64,000 bases of DNA from Agromyces sp. G08B096. Its GTDB lineage: Bacteria > Actinomycetota > Actinomycetes > Actinomycetales > Microbacteriaceae. This document shows, one piece after another, positions 48,585 through 57,679 of this stretch. The stretch spans positions 620,001-684,000 of the forward strand of contig NZ_CP158374.1 of the NCBI RefSeq assembly GCF_040267705.1, in the 5' to 3' direction. Each line of letters opens with the position of its first letter. Position 1 is the stretch's first letter. The position numbers and the translations under genes were made by a program. The notes beneath the pieces were generated by a model. The model saw nothing but the letters and a program-made list of their open reading frames with translations. It was not told the origin of the DNA and did not search any database.

Positions 48585-49207
48585 GCACGACCGGGCTGCT
48601 CGAGACGGCCGGGCCCGCGATGCGCCGCGGGCCCGGCCGTCCGCGCGACGACGAGCTCGACGGGCTCATCGTGCGGTCGACTCTCGAGCTCATCGACGCG
48701 GACGAGCCGGTGACGGTGGCGCGCATCGTCGCCCGGAGCGGAGTGAGCCGCGCCGCCCTCTACCGCCGCTGGCCTTCGCTCACGACGCTCGTCGCCGCCG
48801 CCCTCGACGTCGGCCGCGAGGTGCCGGCTCCCATCCCGGCGGGCACCGATCTGCGGGAGCTGCTCATCCACTCCCTGCTCGGGGCGGTCGACGGCCCTGA
48901 GGCGGCGACGTACCCGGAGCAGCGCTTCCGCCAGCGCATCCGGCTGGCGATGGCCGACCGCGAGCTCCAGCACGCGTACTGGCGCTCGCACGTCTCGCGC
49001 CGGCGCCGGTCGCTCGAGTCCGCGTTGCGCGACGCCGCGGAGCGCGGCGAGCTGCGCGACGATCTCGACATCGAGGCCTGCTTCGACCTGCTCGCGGGGG
49101 TCTTCTACTACCAGCTGGTGGTGCGCGGCGACCGGCTCGACGACCCGGCGACGCGCGCACGCTGCCGCGCCGCGCTGGATGTCGCGTGGCGCGGGATGCT
49201 CCCGTAG
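48581..49207 (+). CDS. TetR-family regulator of the PhnDCE-phosphatase operon
   Basis: 208 aa. The N-terminus RRGPGRPRDDELDG is a basic arm common in this subgroup. The helix-turn-helix is ARIVARSGVSRAALYRRWPSL (about residues 40-62), followed by TTLVAAALDVG and a TetR_C_16-like helical domain. It overlaps the phosphatase stop by 4 nt and is the last gene, so it is probably a local, autogenous repressor. Its operator is not obvious in the 44959-45131 region; the stretch around 45055-45110, outside the palindrome and PHO-box-like repeats, is unexplained. Confidence 0.83.
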   Translation: MSTTGLLETAGPAMRRGPGRPRDDELDGLIVRSTLELIDADEPVTVARIVARSGVSRAALYRRWPSLTTLVAAALDVGREVPAPIPAGTDLRELLIHSLLGAVDGPEAATYPEQRFRQRIRLAMADRELQHAYWRSHVSRRRRSLESALRDAAERGELRDDLDIEACFDLLAGVFYYQLVVRGDRLDDPATRARCRAALDVAWRGMLP

Positions 49208-49286
49208 CGGGATCCCCGGGCCGACGGAAGCCCCCTTCCCGGCGCTCCGCGCGCGTCGTACGCTCGCCTCGGAAGGGAGCAAGCAG

Positions 49287-49439
49287 ATGACCGATTTCGT
49301 GGACCCCCTCGAGGAGCCGCTGGTGCAGGAGCACGGGTTCCCCGTGGACACCGAGGACGAGGGCCTCGACCCCGACGTGAACGACGACCTGATCGACTCT
49401 GCCGAGGCCGACCGGCGCGCGGCCGACGGCGACGACTGA
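49287..49439 (+). CDS. Small acidic protein, 50 aa
   Basis: MTDFVDPLEEPLVQEHG at the start and a C-terminus ADRRAADGDD, very acidic, with no domain. AAGGGAG lies 9 nt before the ATG. It differs from the other acidic small proteins by several hydrophobic residues near the N-terminus (Phe, Val, Leu), so it may be a separate type. It lies between the TetR gene and a strong bidirectional terminator. Short, but the ribosome site and the clean terminator support a real gene. Function unknown. Confidence 0.6.
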   Translation: MTDFVDPLEEPLVQEHGFPVDTEDEGLDPDVNDDLIDSAEADRRAADGDD

Positions 49440-49456
49440 CCGACGGCCGAAGACGA

Positions 49457-49494
49457 CGAAACGGGCGGATGCTTCGAAGCATCCGCCCGTTTCG
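49457..49494. terminator. Bidirectional hairpin terminator
   Basis: A near-perfect palindrome centred on TTCGAA. The arms CGAAACGGGCGGATGC and the complement form at least 16 bp, with a flanking T-rich end toward the right and A-rich end toward the left. It separates the small acidic gene (+) from the ABC exporter operon (-). Confidence 0.82.
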
Positions 49495-49513
49495 GTTGTT
49501 CCGGCGCCGGTCG

Positions 49514-51619
49514 TCAGACCTTCGCCGCGTCGGACTCCGCCTCGGATTCGCCCTCGGCGACGCCGTCGGCGTCGGTCACGACCGTGCCCGGCTCGGCCGC
49601 GAGCTCCGCGTCGAGGTCGGTCGCCGCCTGCTCGAACTGCGAGTTGTACAGGCGGTAGTACGCGCCCTTCGCCGCGATGAGCTCCTCGTGCGTGCCCTGC
49701 TCGACGATGTCGCCGTGCTCCATCACGAGGATGAGGTCGGCGTCGCGGATCGTCGAGAGCCGGTGCGCGATGACGAACGACGTGCGGCCCTCGCGGAGCG
49801 CGGCCATCGCGTGCTGCAGCAGCAGCTCGGTGCGGGTGTCGACCGAGCTCGTCGCCTCGTCGAGGATCAGCACGCTCGGCTGCGCCACGAACGCACGGGC
49901 GATCGTGATGAGCTGCTTCTCACCGGCCGAGACATTCGACGCCTCCTCGTCGAGCACCGTGTCGTAGCCCTCGGGGAGGGAGTGCACGAAGCGGTCGACG
50001 TAGGTGGCCTTCGCGGCGGCGAGGATCTCCTCGTCGGTCGCGTCGGCCCGGCCGTAGCGGATGTTCTCGCGGATGGAGCCCGCGAACAGCCACGGGTCCT
50101 GCAGGACCATGCCGGTCTTCGCCCGGATGTCGTGGCGGGTGAGCTCGGCGATGTCCTGCCCGTTCAGCAGGATGCGCCCGCCGTCGAGCTCGTAGAACCG
50201 CATGATGAGGTTCACCAGCGTCGTCTTGCCGGCACCCGTCGGCCCGACGATCGCGACCGTCTGGCCGGGCTCGACCCGGAACGAGAGGTCGGTGATCAGC
50301 GGGCGCTCGGGGGTGTACGAGAACGCGACGTGGTCGAACTCGATGGTGCCGTCGCCGTCGGCCGGGGCCGGCGCGTCCACCGCGTCGGGCTCCTGCTCGT
50401 CCTCGTCGAGCAGCTCGAAGACGCGCTCGGCCGACGCCGTGCCGGACTGCACGACCGCGGCCATGCCGCCGAGCTCGGAGAGCGGCTGGGTGAACTGCTG
50501 CGAGTACTGGATGAACGCCTGCACGTCGCCGAGGCGGAGCTGGCCCGTGGCGACCATGAGCCCTCCCAGCACGGCGATGCCGACGTACATCAGGTTTCCG
50601 ATGAACATCATCGCGGGCATCATGATGTTCGACAGGAACTGCGCCTTGAACGAGGCCTGGTACAGCTCCTCGTTCTCCGCACGGAACGCCTCGCGGCTGG
50701 CCTCCTCGCGACCGAAGACCTTCACGAGCGCGTGGCCCGAGAACGACTCCTCGACGCGGGCGTTCAGCCGGCCGACCTTGCGCCACTGGATGCCGAAGGC
50801 CTTCTGCGACTTCGGGCCGATGACGCCGAAGATCACGCCCATGAGCGGCAGCGAGATGAGCGCCACGAGCGAGAGCTGCCACGAGATGGAGAACATCATG
50901 ACGAGCACGCCCACCACGGTCAGCACCGCGGTCAGCGCTCCGGAGAGCGACTGCTGCATGGTCTGGGTGATGTTGTCGATGTCGTTGGTCACGCGCGAGA
51001 TCAGCTCGCCGCGCTGCACCTTGTCGAAGTAGCGCAGCGGCAGCCGGTTGATCTTCGCCTCGACGTCTTCACGCAGGCGCCACATCGTCCGGACCATGAT
51101 CACGTTGATCACGTAGCCCTGGAGCCAGGTGAGGATCGACCCGGCGAAGTAGAGCGCGAGCACGATGATCAGCACCTGGCTGAGGCGCACGAAGTCGACG
51201 CCCTCGCCGGCCGTGACGCCGGCTGCGGACACGACGTTCGCGAGCTCCTCCTGGCCGGCGGCGCGGAGGCCCTCGACCGCCTGCTCCGTGGTCGTGCCGG
51301 GAGGCAGCTGCTTCCCGATGACGCCCGCGAAGATGATGTTCGTCGCCTCGCCCAGCACCTTGGGTGCGAGCACCGTCAGGACGACGCCGACGGCGCCGAG
51401 CAGGGAGACCAGCGCGAACGCGAACGCGTGCGGCTTCAGCAGGCCGAGGAGGCGCCCGAAGCTCTGGCGGAAGTTCTTCGCCTTGCCCGGGGCGACGGCG
51501 CCGCTCCAGTCGTCGGCGGAGATCCGCGCCTGCTCGGCGAGCTCGAGTTCGAGCCGTTCCTCCTCGGTCAGCTCGGGCGCCGGCCCGGCTGCGGGGGTCT
51601 TGGTCTTGCGGTCGCTCAT
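49514..51619 (-). CDS. Heterodimeric ABC exporter, subunit with canonical ATP site
   Basis: 701-aa half-transporter: about 60 residues of cytoplasmic head, six membrane helices (about 75-390) and an ATPase domain (about 440-660). Walker A GPTGAGKTTL, Walker B LILDEATSSVDTRTE with the catalytic Glu, but the signature is NVSAGEKQLITIARA instead of LSGGQ. A Glu/Ala-rich tail of about 45 residues follows. It matches the TM288/YheH half of heterodimeric multidrug exporters. The start overlaps the stop of the partner gene by 4 nt. Exports hydrophobic compounds or lipids; substrate unknown. Confidence 0.92.
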   Translation of the reverse strand: MSDRKTKTPAAGPAPELTEEERLELELAEQARISADDWSGAVAPGKAKNFRQSFGRLLGLLKPHAFAFALVSLLGAVGVVLTVLAPKVLGEATNIIFAGVIGKQLPPGTTTEQAVEGLRAAGQEELANVVSAAGVTAGEGVDFVRLSQVLIIVLALYFAGSILTWLQGYVINVIMVRTMWRLREDVEAKINRLPLRYFDKVQRGELISRVTNDIDNITQTMQQSLSGALTAVLTVVGVLVMMFSISWQLSLVALISLPLMGVIFGVIGPKSQKAFGIQWRKVGRLNARVEESFSGHALVKVFGREEASREAFRAENEELYQASFKAQFLSNIMMPAMMFIGNLMYVGIAVLGGLMVATGQLRLGDVQAFIQYSQQFTQPLSELGGMAAVVQSGTASAERVFELLDEDEQEPDAVDAPAPADGDGTIEFDHVAFSYTPERPLITDLSFRVEPGQTVAIVGPTGAGKTTLVNLIMRFYELDGGRILLNGQDIAELTRHDIRAKTGMVLQDPWLFAGSIRENIRYGRADATDEEILAAAKATYVDRFVHSLPEGYDTVLDEEASNVSAGEKQLITIARAFVAQPSVLILDEATSSVDTRTELLLQHAMAALREGRTSFVIAHRLSTIRDADLILVMEHGDIVEQGTHEELIAAKGAYYRLYNSQFEQAATDLDAELAAEPGTVVTDADGVAEGESEAESDAAKV

Positions 51620-53349
51620 CGCTGCGCCTCCACTCCGAGCTGGGATTCGACGATCTCGCGGTAGGTGTCGCTGGTCGCGAGGAGTTCGTCGTGCGTGCCG
51701 ATGCCGACCATGCGGCCGTCTTCGAGCACGATGATGCGGTCGGCGTCGGTGATCGTCGACACGCGCTGCGCGACCACGATCTTCGTCACGTCTGGCAGCT
51801 CTCGCCAGAGCGCCTGCCTCAGCCTGGCGTCGGTCGTGAGGTCGAGCGCCGAGAAGGAGTCGTCGAAGACCAGGATCTCGGGCCGGTGCACGATCGCGCG
51901 GGCGATGGCGAGGCGCTGGCGCTGGCCGCCGGAGACGTTGGTGCCGCCCTGCGCGATGCGGGCCTCGAGCTTGCCGTCCATGGCCTCGACGAAGTCGCGG
52001 CCCTGAGCGATCTCGAGCGCGTGCCAGAGCTCCTCATCGGTGGCCTCCTCGCGCCCGAACCGCAGGTTCGAGGCGACGGTGCCGCTGAAGAGGAAGGGGC
52101 GCTGCGGCACGAGGCCGATGGTGTTCCAGAGCGCCTCGAGGTCGGCCTGGCGGACGTCGACGCCGTTGACCAGCACCTGCCCGCCGGTGACGTCGAAGAG
52201 CCGGGGGATGAGCGAGACGAGGGTCGTCTTGCCGGCGCCGGTCGACCCGACGACGGCGACGGTCTCGCCCTTGGCCGCGTCGAAGGTGATGCCGGCCAGC
52301 ACCGGGTGCTCGGCGCCCGGGTAGGTGAACTCGGCCTCGCGGAACGAGACCGTGCCGGTCTCGGGGAACGCGGACACGGCGTCCGACGCCTGCTCCAGCG
52401 ACGTGTCGGCGTCGAGGACTTCGCGGATGCGTCCGGCCGAGACGGCCGCGCGGGGGATCATCATGGTCATGAAGCTCGCCATGAGCACCCCGCTCAGGAT
52501 CGTCATGACGTACTGCATGAACGCGAACAGCGTGCCGATCTGCACGTCGCCCTGGTCGACCTCGATCGCGCCGAACCAGAGGACCGCGATGACCGTGACG
52601 TTCAGCACGAGCATCACGAGCGGGAACAGCAGCACGAACAGCGAACCGACCTTGCGGCCGACGACCATGATGTCGGTGTTCGCCTCGCGGAAGCGCTCCT
52701 CCTCGATGGGCTCGCGCACGAACGCGCGCACGACCCGGATGCCCGTGAGCTGCTCGCGCATGATGCGGTTCACGCCGTCGAGCTTGTGCTGGTAGCTGCG
52801 GAACAGCGGCACCATGCGGCTGATGATGAGGCCGGCGATGACGAGCAGCGTCGGCACCGAGACGGCGATGATCCAGCTGAGCCCGACATCCTGCTGCAGG
52901 GCGAAGATGATGCCGCCGATCGCGAGCAGGGGTGCGGTGACGAGGAACGTCGCCGCCATCATCGCGAGCATCTGCACCTGCTGCACGTCGTTCGTGTTCC
53001 GGGTGATGAGCGAGCCGGGGCCGAAACGCGAGACCTCGCGCTCGGAGAAGCTCGACACGCGCTGGAAGACGTCGTCGCGGATGTCGCGGCCCGCCTGCAT
53101 CGCGGCCTTCGCGGCGAAGTAGGTGGCGATGATCGATGCGGTGATCTGGCCGAGCGAGATCGTGAGCATGAACAGGCCGGTCGACCAGATGTAGCCGGTG
53201 TCGCCCTGGGACACGCCGTTGTCGATGATGTCGGCGTTGAGGCTGGGCAGGTAGAGGCTGGCCAGCGCCGAGAGGAACTGGAAGACCAGCACCCCGAGGA
53301 GGAGCCATTTGTACGGTTTGAGGTAGCGGACGAGGAGTCGTGCGAGCAT
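51616..53349 (-). CDS. Heterodimeric ABC exporter, subunit with degenerate ATP site
   Basis: 577-aa half-transporter: six membrane helices from the N-terminus (LLVRYLKPYKWLLLGVLVF) to about residue 310, then an ATPase domain. Walker A GSTGAGKTTL, canonical signature NVSGGQRQRLAIARA, but Walker B ILVFDDSFSALD has Asp where the catalytic Glu should be. This is the TM287/YheI-type partner whose own site is inactive. It supplies the good signature motif to the other subunit. First gene of the pair; ATG at 53349. Confidence 0.92.
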   Translation of the reverse strand: MLARLLVRYLKPYKWLLLGVLVFQFLSALASLYLPSLNADIIDNGVSQGDTGYIWSTGLFMLTISLGQITASIIATYFAAKAAMQAGRDIRDDVFQRVSSFSEREVSRFGPGSLITRNTNDVQQVQMLAMMAATFLVTAPLLAIGGIIFALQQDVGLSWIIAVSVPTLLVIAGLIISRMVPLFRSYQHKLDGVNRIMREQLTGIRVVRAFVREPIEEERFREANTDIMVVGRKVGSLFVLLFPLVMLVLNVTVIAVLWFGAIEVDQGDVQIGTLFAFMQYVMTILSGVLMASFMTMMIPRAAVSAGRIREVLDADTSLEQASDAVSAFPETGTVSFREAEFTYPGAEHPVLAGITFDAAKGETVAVVGSTGAGKTTLVSLIPRLFDVTGGQVLVNGVDVRQADLEALWNTIGLVPQRPFLFSGTVASNLRFGREEATDEELWHALEIAQGRDFVEAMDGKLEARIAQGGTNVSGGQRQRLAIARAIVHRPEILVFDDSFSALDLTTDARLRQALWRELPDVTKIVVAQRVSTITDADRIIVLEDGRMVGIGTHDELLATSDTYREIVESQLGVEAQR

Positions 53350-53489
53350 CAGTTCTCCGAGTCGGGGGCGCGAACAGGGAAGGCTTCGGATGCCGCTCCG
53401 ACGCGTTCATGCGTGCAGTTCGACAGCCCATGGGCGCGCGGCGTCGCACCCCCATGCGCCCGCGCAGCGTTTCAACCTCTCATTTCGGA

Positions 53490-53516
53490 GGGTCCGAATC
53501 AAGTTTTGAAGGACCC
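53490..53516. promoter_or_regulatory. Inverted repeat upstream of ABC exporter
   Basis: GGGTCC-N15-GGACCC with an inner TCAA-N3-TTGA, in the 256-nt gap between the transglycosylase-like gene and the exporter start. AT-rich for this genome. It may be a terminator for the upstream gene or an operator for the exporter. Nothing else is evident in the gap. Confidence 0.4.
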
Positions 53517-53605
53517 CTGACTCTGCCGTTCACCGAGGGCGAAATCCGCCTCCTGATCGGGCCGCGTGCGCGCTACAGGTGTCGATCAGCGGGCCCCGGT
53601 GATCG

Positions 53606-54520
53606 TCAATACCAGCCCACCGACTGGATATGCGCCCATGCTCCGCACGGGGTCGCGTACCGTCCCGCGATGTAGTCGATGCCCCACGAGATCTGGGTCG
53701 CGGCGTTCGTCTGCCAGTCGGCGCCGTGCGAGGCCATCTTCGACCCGGGCAGCGCCTGCGGGATGCCGTAGGCGCCGTTCGGGTTCGACGCGTTCACGCG
53801 CCAGCCCGACTCGTAGCTCCACACCGCGACGAGGCATCCGAACTGGTCCTCGCCCCAGCCGTAGCGAGACGCGATCATGTCGCGCGCGATGGCCTGCGCC
53901 TCGCTCGGGTTCGAGGGCGGTGCCGGCGTGCCGCCGCCCGGTGCCGGCGCCTGCGGGGCGGCGGCCGCACGTTCGGCGGCGGCGCGTTCGGCGGCCGCCC
54001 GCTCCGCGGCCTGGCGTGCCGCCTCCTCTGCCGCCTTCCGCTCGGCCTCGAGCCGGTCGAACTCGGCGACGGCCGAGGCGACGTCCGCCGACTGGTCGCG
54101 CGCGACCTTCACCAGGTCGTAGACGCGCTCCGGGGCGATGAGCTCATAGCCCTCGAGTTGCGCCAGCGTGGCCTGAAGGTCGGCCGCGTCGGCCTTGCCG
54201 GCGGCGGAGGCGGCGACGGCCTGGGCCTCCGCGAGCGCGGCGGTGGCCGCGCCGGCGACCCGGGAGCGGAGGATGTCGCCGGTCACGCGCAGCTGGTCGG
54301 GCTCCATATCGGCCGCCGCGGTGAGTCCTGCGGTGGCCGCGACGGCCTGCTCGCGCTCGAGCGCGGTGGTCTGTGCGAGAAACCCGGTGCCGCCGGTCGC
54401 GGCGAGGCCGACCACGGCGGCTGCAGCCACGAGGGCGCGGATGCTGCCGCGGAGTCCGCGTCTGCCGATCAGCTGCTCGGGTTCGGTGAGATCGGTCGAC
54501 GACGGTTCGGCGTGGCCCAT
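53606..54520 (-). CDS. Secreted transglycosylase-like protein with coiled-coil linker
   Basis: 304 aa. A cytoplasmic start, then one membrane/signal segment (about residues 26-52, ALVAAAAVVGLAATGGTGFLA). A long helical region follows, with an Ala/Glu/Arg-rich repeat (repeated AERAAA near 195-210) and a Pro/Gly linker. The C-terminal lytic-transglycosylase-like domain has YGWGEDQFGCLVAVWSYESGW, with the catalytic Glu in YES, and NPNGAYGIPQALPGSKMASHG. I used the ATG at 54520 because GGGGGAAC stands before it. Likely remodels peptidoglycan outside the cell. An unusual hairpin lies in its leader. Confidence 0.86.
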   Translation of the reverse strand: MGHAEPSSTDLTEPEQLIGRRGLRGSIRALVAAAAVVGLAATGGTGFLAQTTALEREQAVAATAGLTAAADMEPDQLRVTGDILRSRVAGAATAALAEAQAVAASAAGKADAADLQATLAQLEGYELIAPERVYDLVKVARDQSADVASAVAEFDRLEAERKAAEEAARQAAERAAAERAAAERAAAAPQAPAPGGGTPAPPSNPSEAQAIARDMIASRYGWGEDQFGCLVAVWSYESGWRVNASNPNGAYGIPQALPGSKMASHGADWQTNAATQISWGIDYIAGRYATPCGAWAHIQSVGWY

Positions 54521-54574
54521 GCGTTCCCCCAGGGCCGCGCACCCGCCGGCGCCTCGGCCCGTCCTGCTCATCGG

Positions 54575-54595
54575 CCGCGGGAACCCCTCCCGCGG
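54575..54595 (-). promoter_or_regulatory. Hairpin in the 5' leader of the transglycosylase-like gene
   Basis: CCGCGGGA-N5-TCCCGCGG, an 8-bp perfect stem, 55-75 nt upstream of the start codon in the presumed leader. Actinobacterial wall hydrolase genes often carry c-di-AMP (ydaO-type) riboswitches here, but I could not recognise the conserved ydaO core, so it is only a structured leader. Confidence 0.3.
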
Positions 54596-54778
54596 GACTT
54601 CCTCTGACCCGGGTCACCTTAGAGACGTCGGCCGGGGTCCGCAAGAGGCGGCCGCGAGGCATCTGGCGGGATGCGTGGGGCGGCTGTCGCCCCGCGTGGG
54701 GTCTGCGATGACGCACCGCGCCACGCTGGAAGCACGACCCACCGAGCGGCCCGGCCGCCGAGAGAAGGAGCACGCACC

Positions 54779-55738
54779 ATGGACGCCAACCCGCACCGCA
54801 TCGCCCTCGAACCGGCCGCGCAGGCCTTCGTCGAGGCCACCGCCACGCCGCCGTTCCTCTTCGAGCTGCCGCCCGCCGAGGGCCGCGCCGCGGTCGACGA
54901 GGTGCAGTCGAGCGAGATCGCCAAGCCCGCCGTCGACGAGGACTGGATCGAGGTCGAGGGCGGACCGACCGGCCGGGTGCCGGCCCGCATCGTGCGCCCT
55001 GCCGGCACGACGGGCGCGCTGCCCGTCATCGTCTACACGCATGGCGCCGGGTGGGTGTTCGGCAACGCGCACACCCATGACCGGCTGGTGCGCGACCTCG
55101 CCATCGGCGCGAACGCCGCGGTGGTGTTTCCGGAGTACGACCGATCGCCGGAGGCCCGGTTCCCGGTCGCCATCGAGCAGTCCTACGCGGTGGCCCGCTG
55201 GGCGGCGCTCGACGGCGCGGCGTACGGCCTCGACGGAGGCCGCCTCGCCGTCGCGGGCGACTCGGTGGGCGGGAACCTCGCCATCGCGCTCACCCGGCTC
55301 GCCGCCGAGCGCGGCGAGTTCGCCATCCGCTTCCAGGCCCTGTTCTACCCCGTGACGGATGCCTCGTTCGACACCGAATCGTACCGGCGGTTCGCCGAGG
55401 GGTACTTCCTGCGCCGCGACGGCATGCAGTGGTTCTGGGATCAGTACACGACCGACCCGGCCGAGCGCGCCTCGCTGCTCGCCTCGCCGCTTCGGGCCTC
55501 GACCGAGCAGCTGGCCGGCCTGCCGCCCGCCCTCGTGATCACGGCGGAAGCCGACGTCCTCCGCGACGAGGGCGAGGCGTATGCGGCGAAGCTCCGCGAG
55601 GCGGGCGTGCCCGTGACCGCGGTGCGCTACCTCGGGACGATCCACGACTTCGTCATGCTGAACGCGCTGCACGAGACCGCCGCCGCCGTGGCCGCGGTAC
55701 GGCAGGCCGCAGAGCTGCTCGGCGACGCGCTGCGCTGA
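54779..55738 (+). CDS. Alpha/beta hydrolase, HSL/acetyl-esterase family
   Basis: 319 aa, cytoplasmic. Oxyanion motif YTHGAGWVFGN (the HGGG form with Ala), nucleophile in GDSVGGN, catalytic Asp in TAEADVLRDEG and His in GTIHDFVML, all in the order of the hormone-sensitive-lipase (AesT/Lip-type) esterases. It hydrolyses short acyl esters; the natural substrate is unknown. GAAGGAG stands 10 nt before the ATG. Monocistronic; a 13-bp hairpin follows the stop. Confidence 0.91.
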   Translation: MDANPHRIALEPAAQAFVEATATPPFLFELPPAEGRAAVDEVQSSEIAKPAVDEDWIEVEGGPTGRVPARIVRPAGTTGALPVIVYTHGAGWVFGNAHTHDRLVRDLAIGANAAVVFPEYDRSPEARFPVAIEQSYAVARWAALDGAAYGLDGGRLAVAGDSVGGNLAIALTRLAAERGEFAIRFQALFYPVTDASFDTESYRRFAEGYFLRRDGMQWFWDQYTTDPAERASLLASPLRASTEQLAGLPPALVITAEADVLRDEGEAYAAKLREAGVPVTAVRYLGTIHDFVMLNALHETAAAVAAVRQAAELLGDALR

Positions 55739-55757
55739 GCCGGCGAGCCGACCACCC

Positions 55758-55794
55758 GACCCGACCCGCGAGCCAGGTGCCCGCGGGTCGGGTC
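55758..55794 (+). terminator. Hairpin terminator after esterase gene
   Basis: A 13-bp perfect stem (GACCCGACCCGCG and complement), 11-nt loop, 20 nt after the esterase stop and before the next gene's ribosome site. Confidence 0.7.
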
Positions 55795-55837
55795 GCGTGC
55801 GCCGGCGAGTGCGCGATGATCGACGCGGAGGTCGAGG

Positions 55838-57679
55838 ATGATCCAGACGCATGACGTGCTGAACCAGGTGCCGCCCCGCGAGGGCATCGACGAGTTCGCG
55901 GGGAACGTCCCGCTCGTCGAGGCGGTCGCCCGGTGGGGGACGCCGGGTGCGGCGGAGCGGCTCGGAGCGGTCGGCCGGCACGTCGGGTCCGCCGCGTTCC
56001 AGCGCGATGCGGAGCTCGCGAACACCCGGGTGCCGCTCCTCCGCACGCACGACCGCTGGGGTGCCCGCATCGACGAAGTCGACTACGACGACGCCTACCA
56101 CCGCGTGATCTCGGCGGCGGTCGCGGCCGGCGCGCACACGTCGGCGTGGGCCGAGCCCGGTCCGGGGGCGAATCTCGACCGCGCCGCCGCCTTCCTCCTG
56201 TTCGCCCAGATCGAGCCGGGTCACGCGTGCCCGGTCTCGATGACGCACGCCGCGGTGCCCACGCTCGCGCTCGCCGCACCAGCCCTGCAACGCGACTGGA
56301 TGCCCCGGCTCCTGAGCCGCACGTACGAGCCGGCGCTCGTGCTGCCAGGCGACGAGCCGAAGGCGTCGGCGCTCGTCGGCATGGCGATGACGGAGAAGCA
56401 GGGCGGGTCCGACGTCCGGGCGAACACGACGACCGCGCGCTTCACGGGCGACGACGAGGCGTGGGGCCGACGGGTGGTGCTCACCGGGCACAAGTGGTTC
56501 TGCAGCGCGCCCATGAGCGATGCCTTCTTCGTGCTCGCGCAGACCCCGTCCGGGCTCGGCTGCGTGTTCGTGCCGCGCGTGCTCCCCGACGGCACCCGCA
56601 ACCCGTTCCGCATCCAGCGGCTGAAGGACAAGCTGGGCAACCGCTCGAATGCGTCGAGCGAGGTGGAGTTCGACGGCACGGTCGGCTGGCTCGTCGGCGA
56701 GGAGGGCCGGGGCGTCGCGGCGATCGTGCAGATGGTGACGCGGACGCGGCTGGACTGCGTGATCGGCACGGCGGCGGGCATGCGTCAGGCGGTCGCCGAG
56801 GCGACGTGGCATGTGCGCCACCGGCGCGCGTTCGGCGCGCTGCTCGTGGATCAGCCGGCGATGCGCGCCGTCGTCGCGGATCTCGCGCTCGAGGCCGAGG
56901 CCGCGACGTGGACGGCCATGCGCCTCGCCCGCGCGTACGACGACGACGCCGATCAGGCGTTCCGCCGGCTCGCGACGGCCGTCGCAAAGTACTGGGTGTG
57001 CAAGCGCGGCGCGGGCCATGCCGCCGAAGCGCTGGAGTGCCTCGGCGGCAACGGCTACACCGAGGCGTTCCCGCTCGCGCGGCGCTATCGCGAGCAGCCC
57101 TTGCTCGCGATCTGGGAGGGGTCGGGCAACGTCATCGCCCTCGACGTGCTGCGAGTCCTCGCGCGCGAGCCGGAGGCGTTCGACGCGTTCTTCGGCGAGG
57201 TCGGCCGCGCCGCGGGAGCACACGCCGCCTTCGACGCCGCGCTCGAGGAGACGCGCGCGCTCGTGCACGAGCTGCGGAACGAGATCGCCCGCGACCCGGC
57301 CGCCGGCGGAGCGGCGCTGCGCGCCCGCGAGCTCACCGAGCGGCTCGCGCTCCTGCTCCAGTCGGCCCTCATGCTGGAGCAGGCGCCGGGCGAGGCATCC
57401 GAGGTGTTCGTCGCGGCGCGCCTCGGCGGGCGCGGCGGCCTGCAGTACGGCGTCCTGCCGTCGGGGCCGACGTGGGGGCGATCCTCGAGCGCGCCTGACC
57501 GTCGGCGACGCGTCCGAAACGCCACACGCCGCGTTCATCGGACGTTCAGACTGGCGTGTTCGGCTACCGTGGCGCACAGACGCCCGAAGCTGCGCGCAGA
57601 GTCGAACGAATGGGAATCCCGTGACGAGTCGAACGGCCGAATATCCCAGGCCGAGCCACTTCCTCCTCCATATCTCTGA
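55838..57679 (+). CDS. AidB-like acyl-CoA dehydrogenase with apparent C-terminal frameshift
   Basis: Flavoprotein of the AidB/isovaleryl-CoA-dehydrogenase-like group: [15 protein letters not shown] start, [103 protein letters not shown]. The open frame runs 613 codons, but after LQYGVLPSG it becomes Arg-rich and overlaps the next gene. One base added to the G-run at 57463-57466 would restore [10 protein letters not shown] and a stop at 57496-57498, the normal family end (about 553 aa). Either a sequencing error or a real frameshift. GGAGG precedes the ATG. AidB binds DNA in enteric alkylation response; the role here is unknown. Confidence 0.85.
   Translation: MIQTHDVLNQVPPREGIDEFAGNVPLVEAVARWGTPGAAERLGAVGRHVGSAAFQRDAELANTRVPLLRTHDRWGARIDEVDYDDAYHRVISAAVAAGAHTSAWAEPGPGANLDRAAAFLLFAQIEPGHACPVSMTHAAVPTLALAAPALQRDWMPRLLSRTYEPALVLPGDEPKASALVGMAMTEKQGGSDVRANTTTARFTGDDEAWGRRVVLTGHKWFCSAPMSDAFFVLAQTPSGLGCVFVPRVLPDGTRNPFRIQRLKDKLGNRSNASSEVEFDGTVGWLVGEEGRGVAAIVQMVTRTRLDCVIGTAAGMRQAVAEATWHVRHRRAFGALLVDQPAMRAVVADLALEAEAATWTAMRLARAYDDDADQAFRRLATAVAKYWVCKRGAGHAAEALECLGGNGYTEAFPLARRYREQPLLAIWEGSGNVIALDVLRVLAREPEAFDAFFGEVGRAAGAHAAFDAALEETRALVHELRNEIARDPAAGGAALRARELTERLALLLQSALMLEQAPGEASEVFVAARLGGRGGLQYGVLPSGPTWGRSSSAPDRRRRVRNATRRVHRTFRLACSATVAHRRPKLRAESNEWESRDESNGRISQAEPLPPPYL

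Noticed and set aside
54521..54620. c-di-AMP (ydaO-type) riboswitch before the transglycosylase-like gene
   Set aside because: The conserved ydaO core sequences could not be found; only a simple hairpin is visible.
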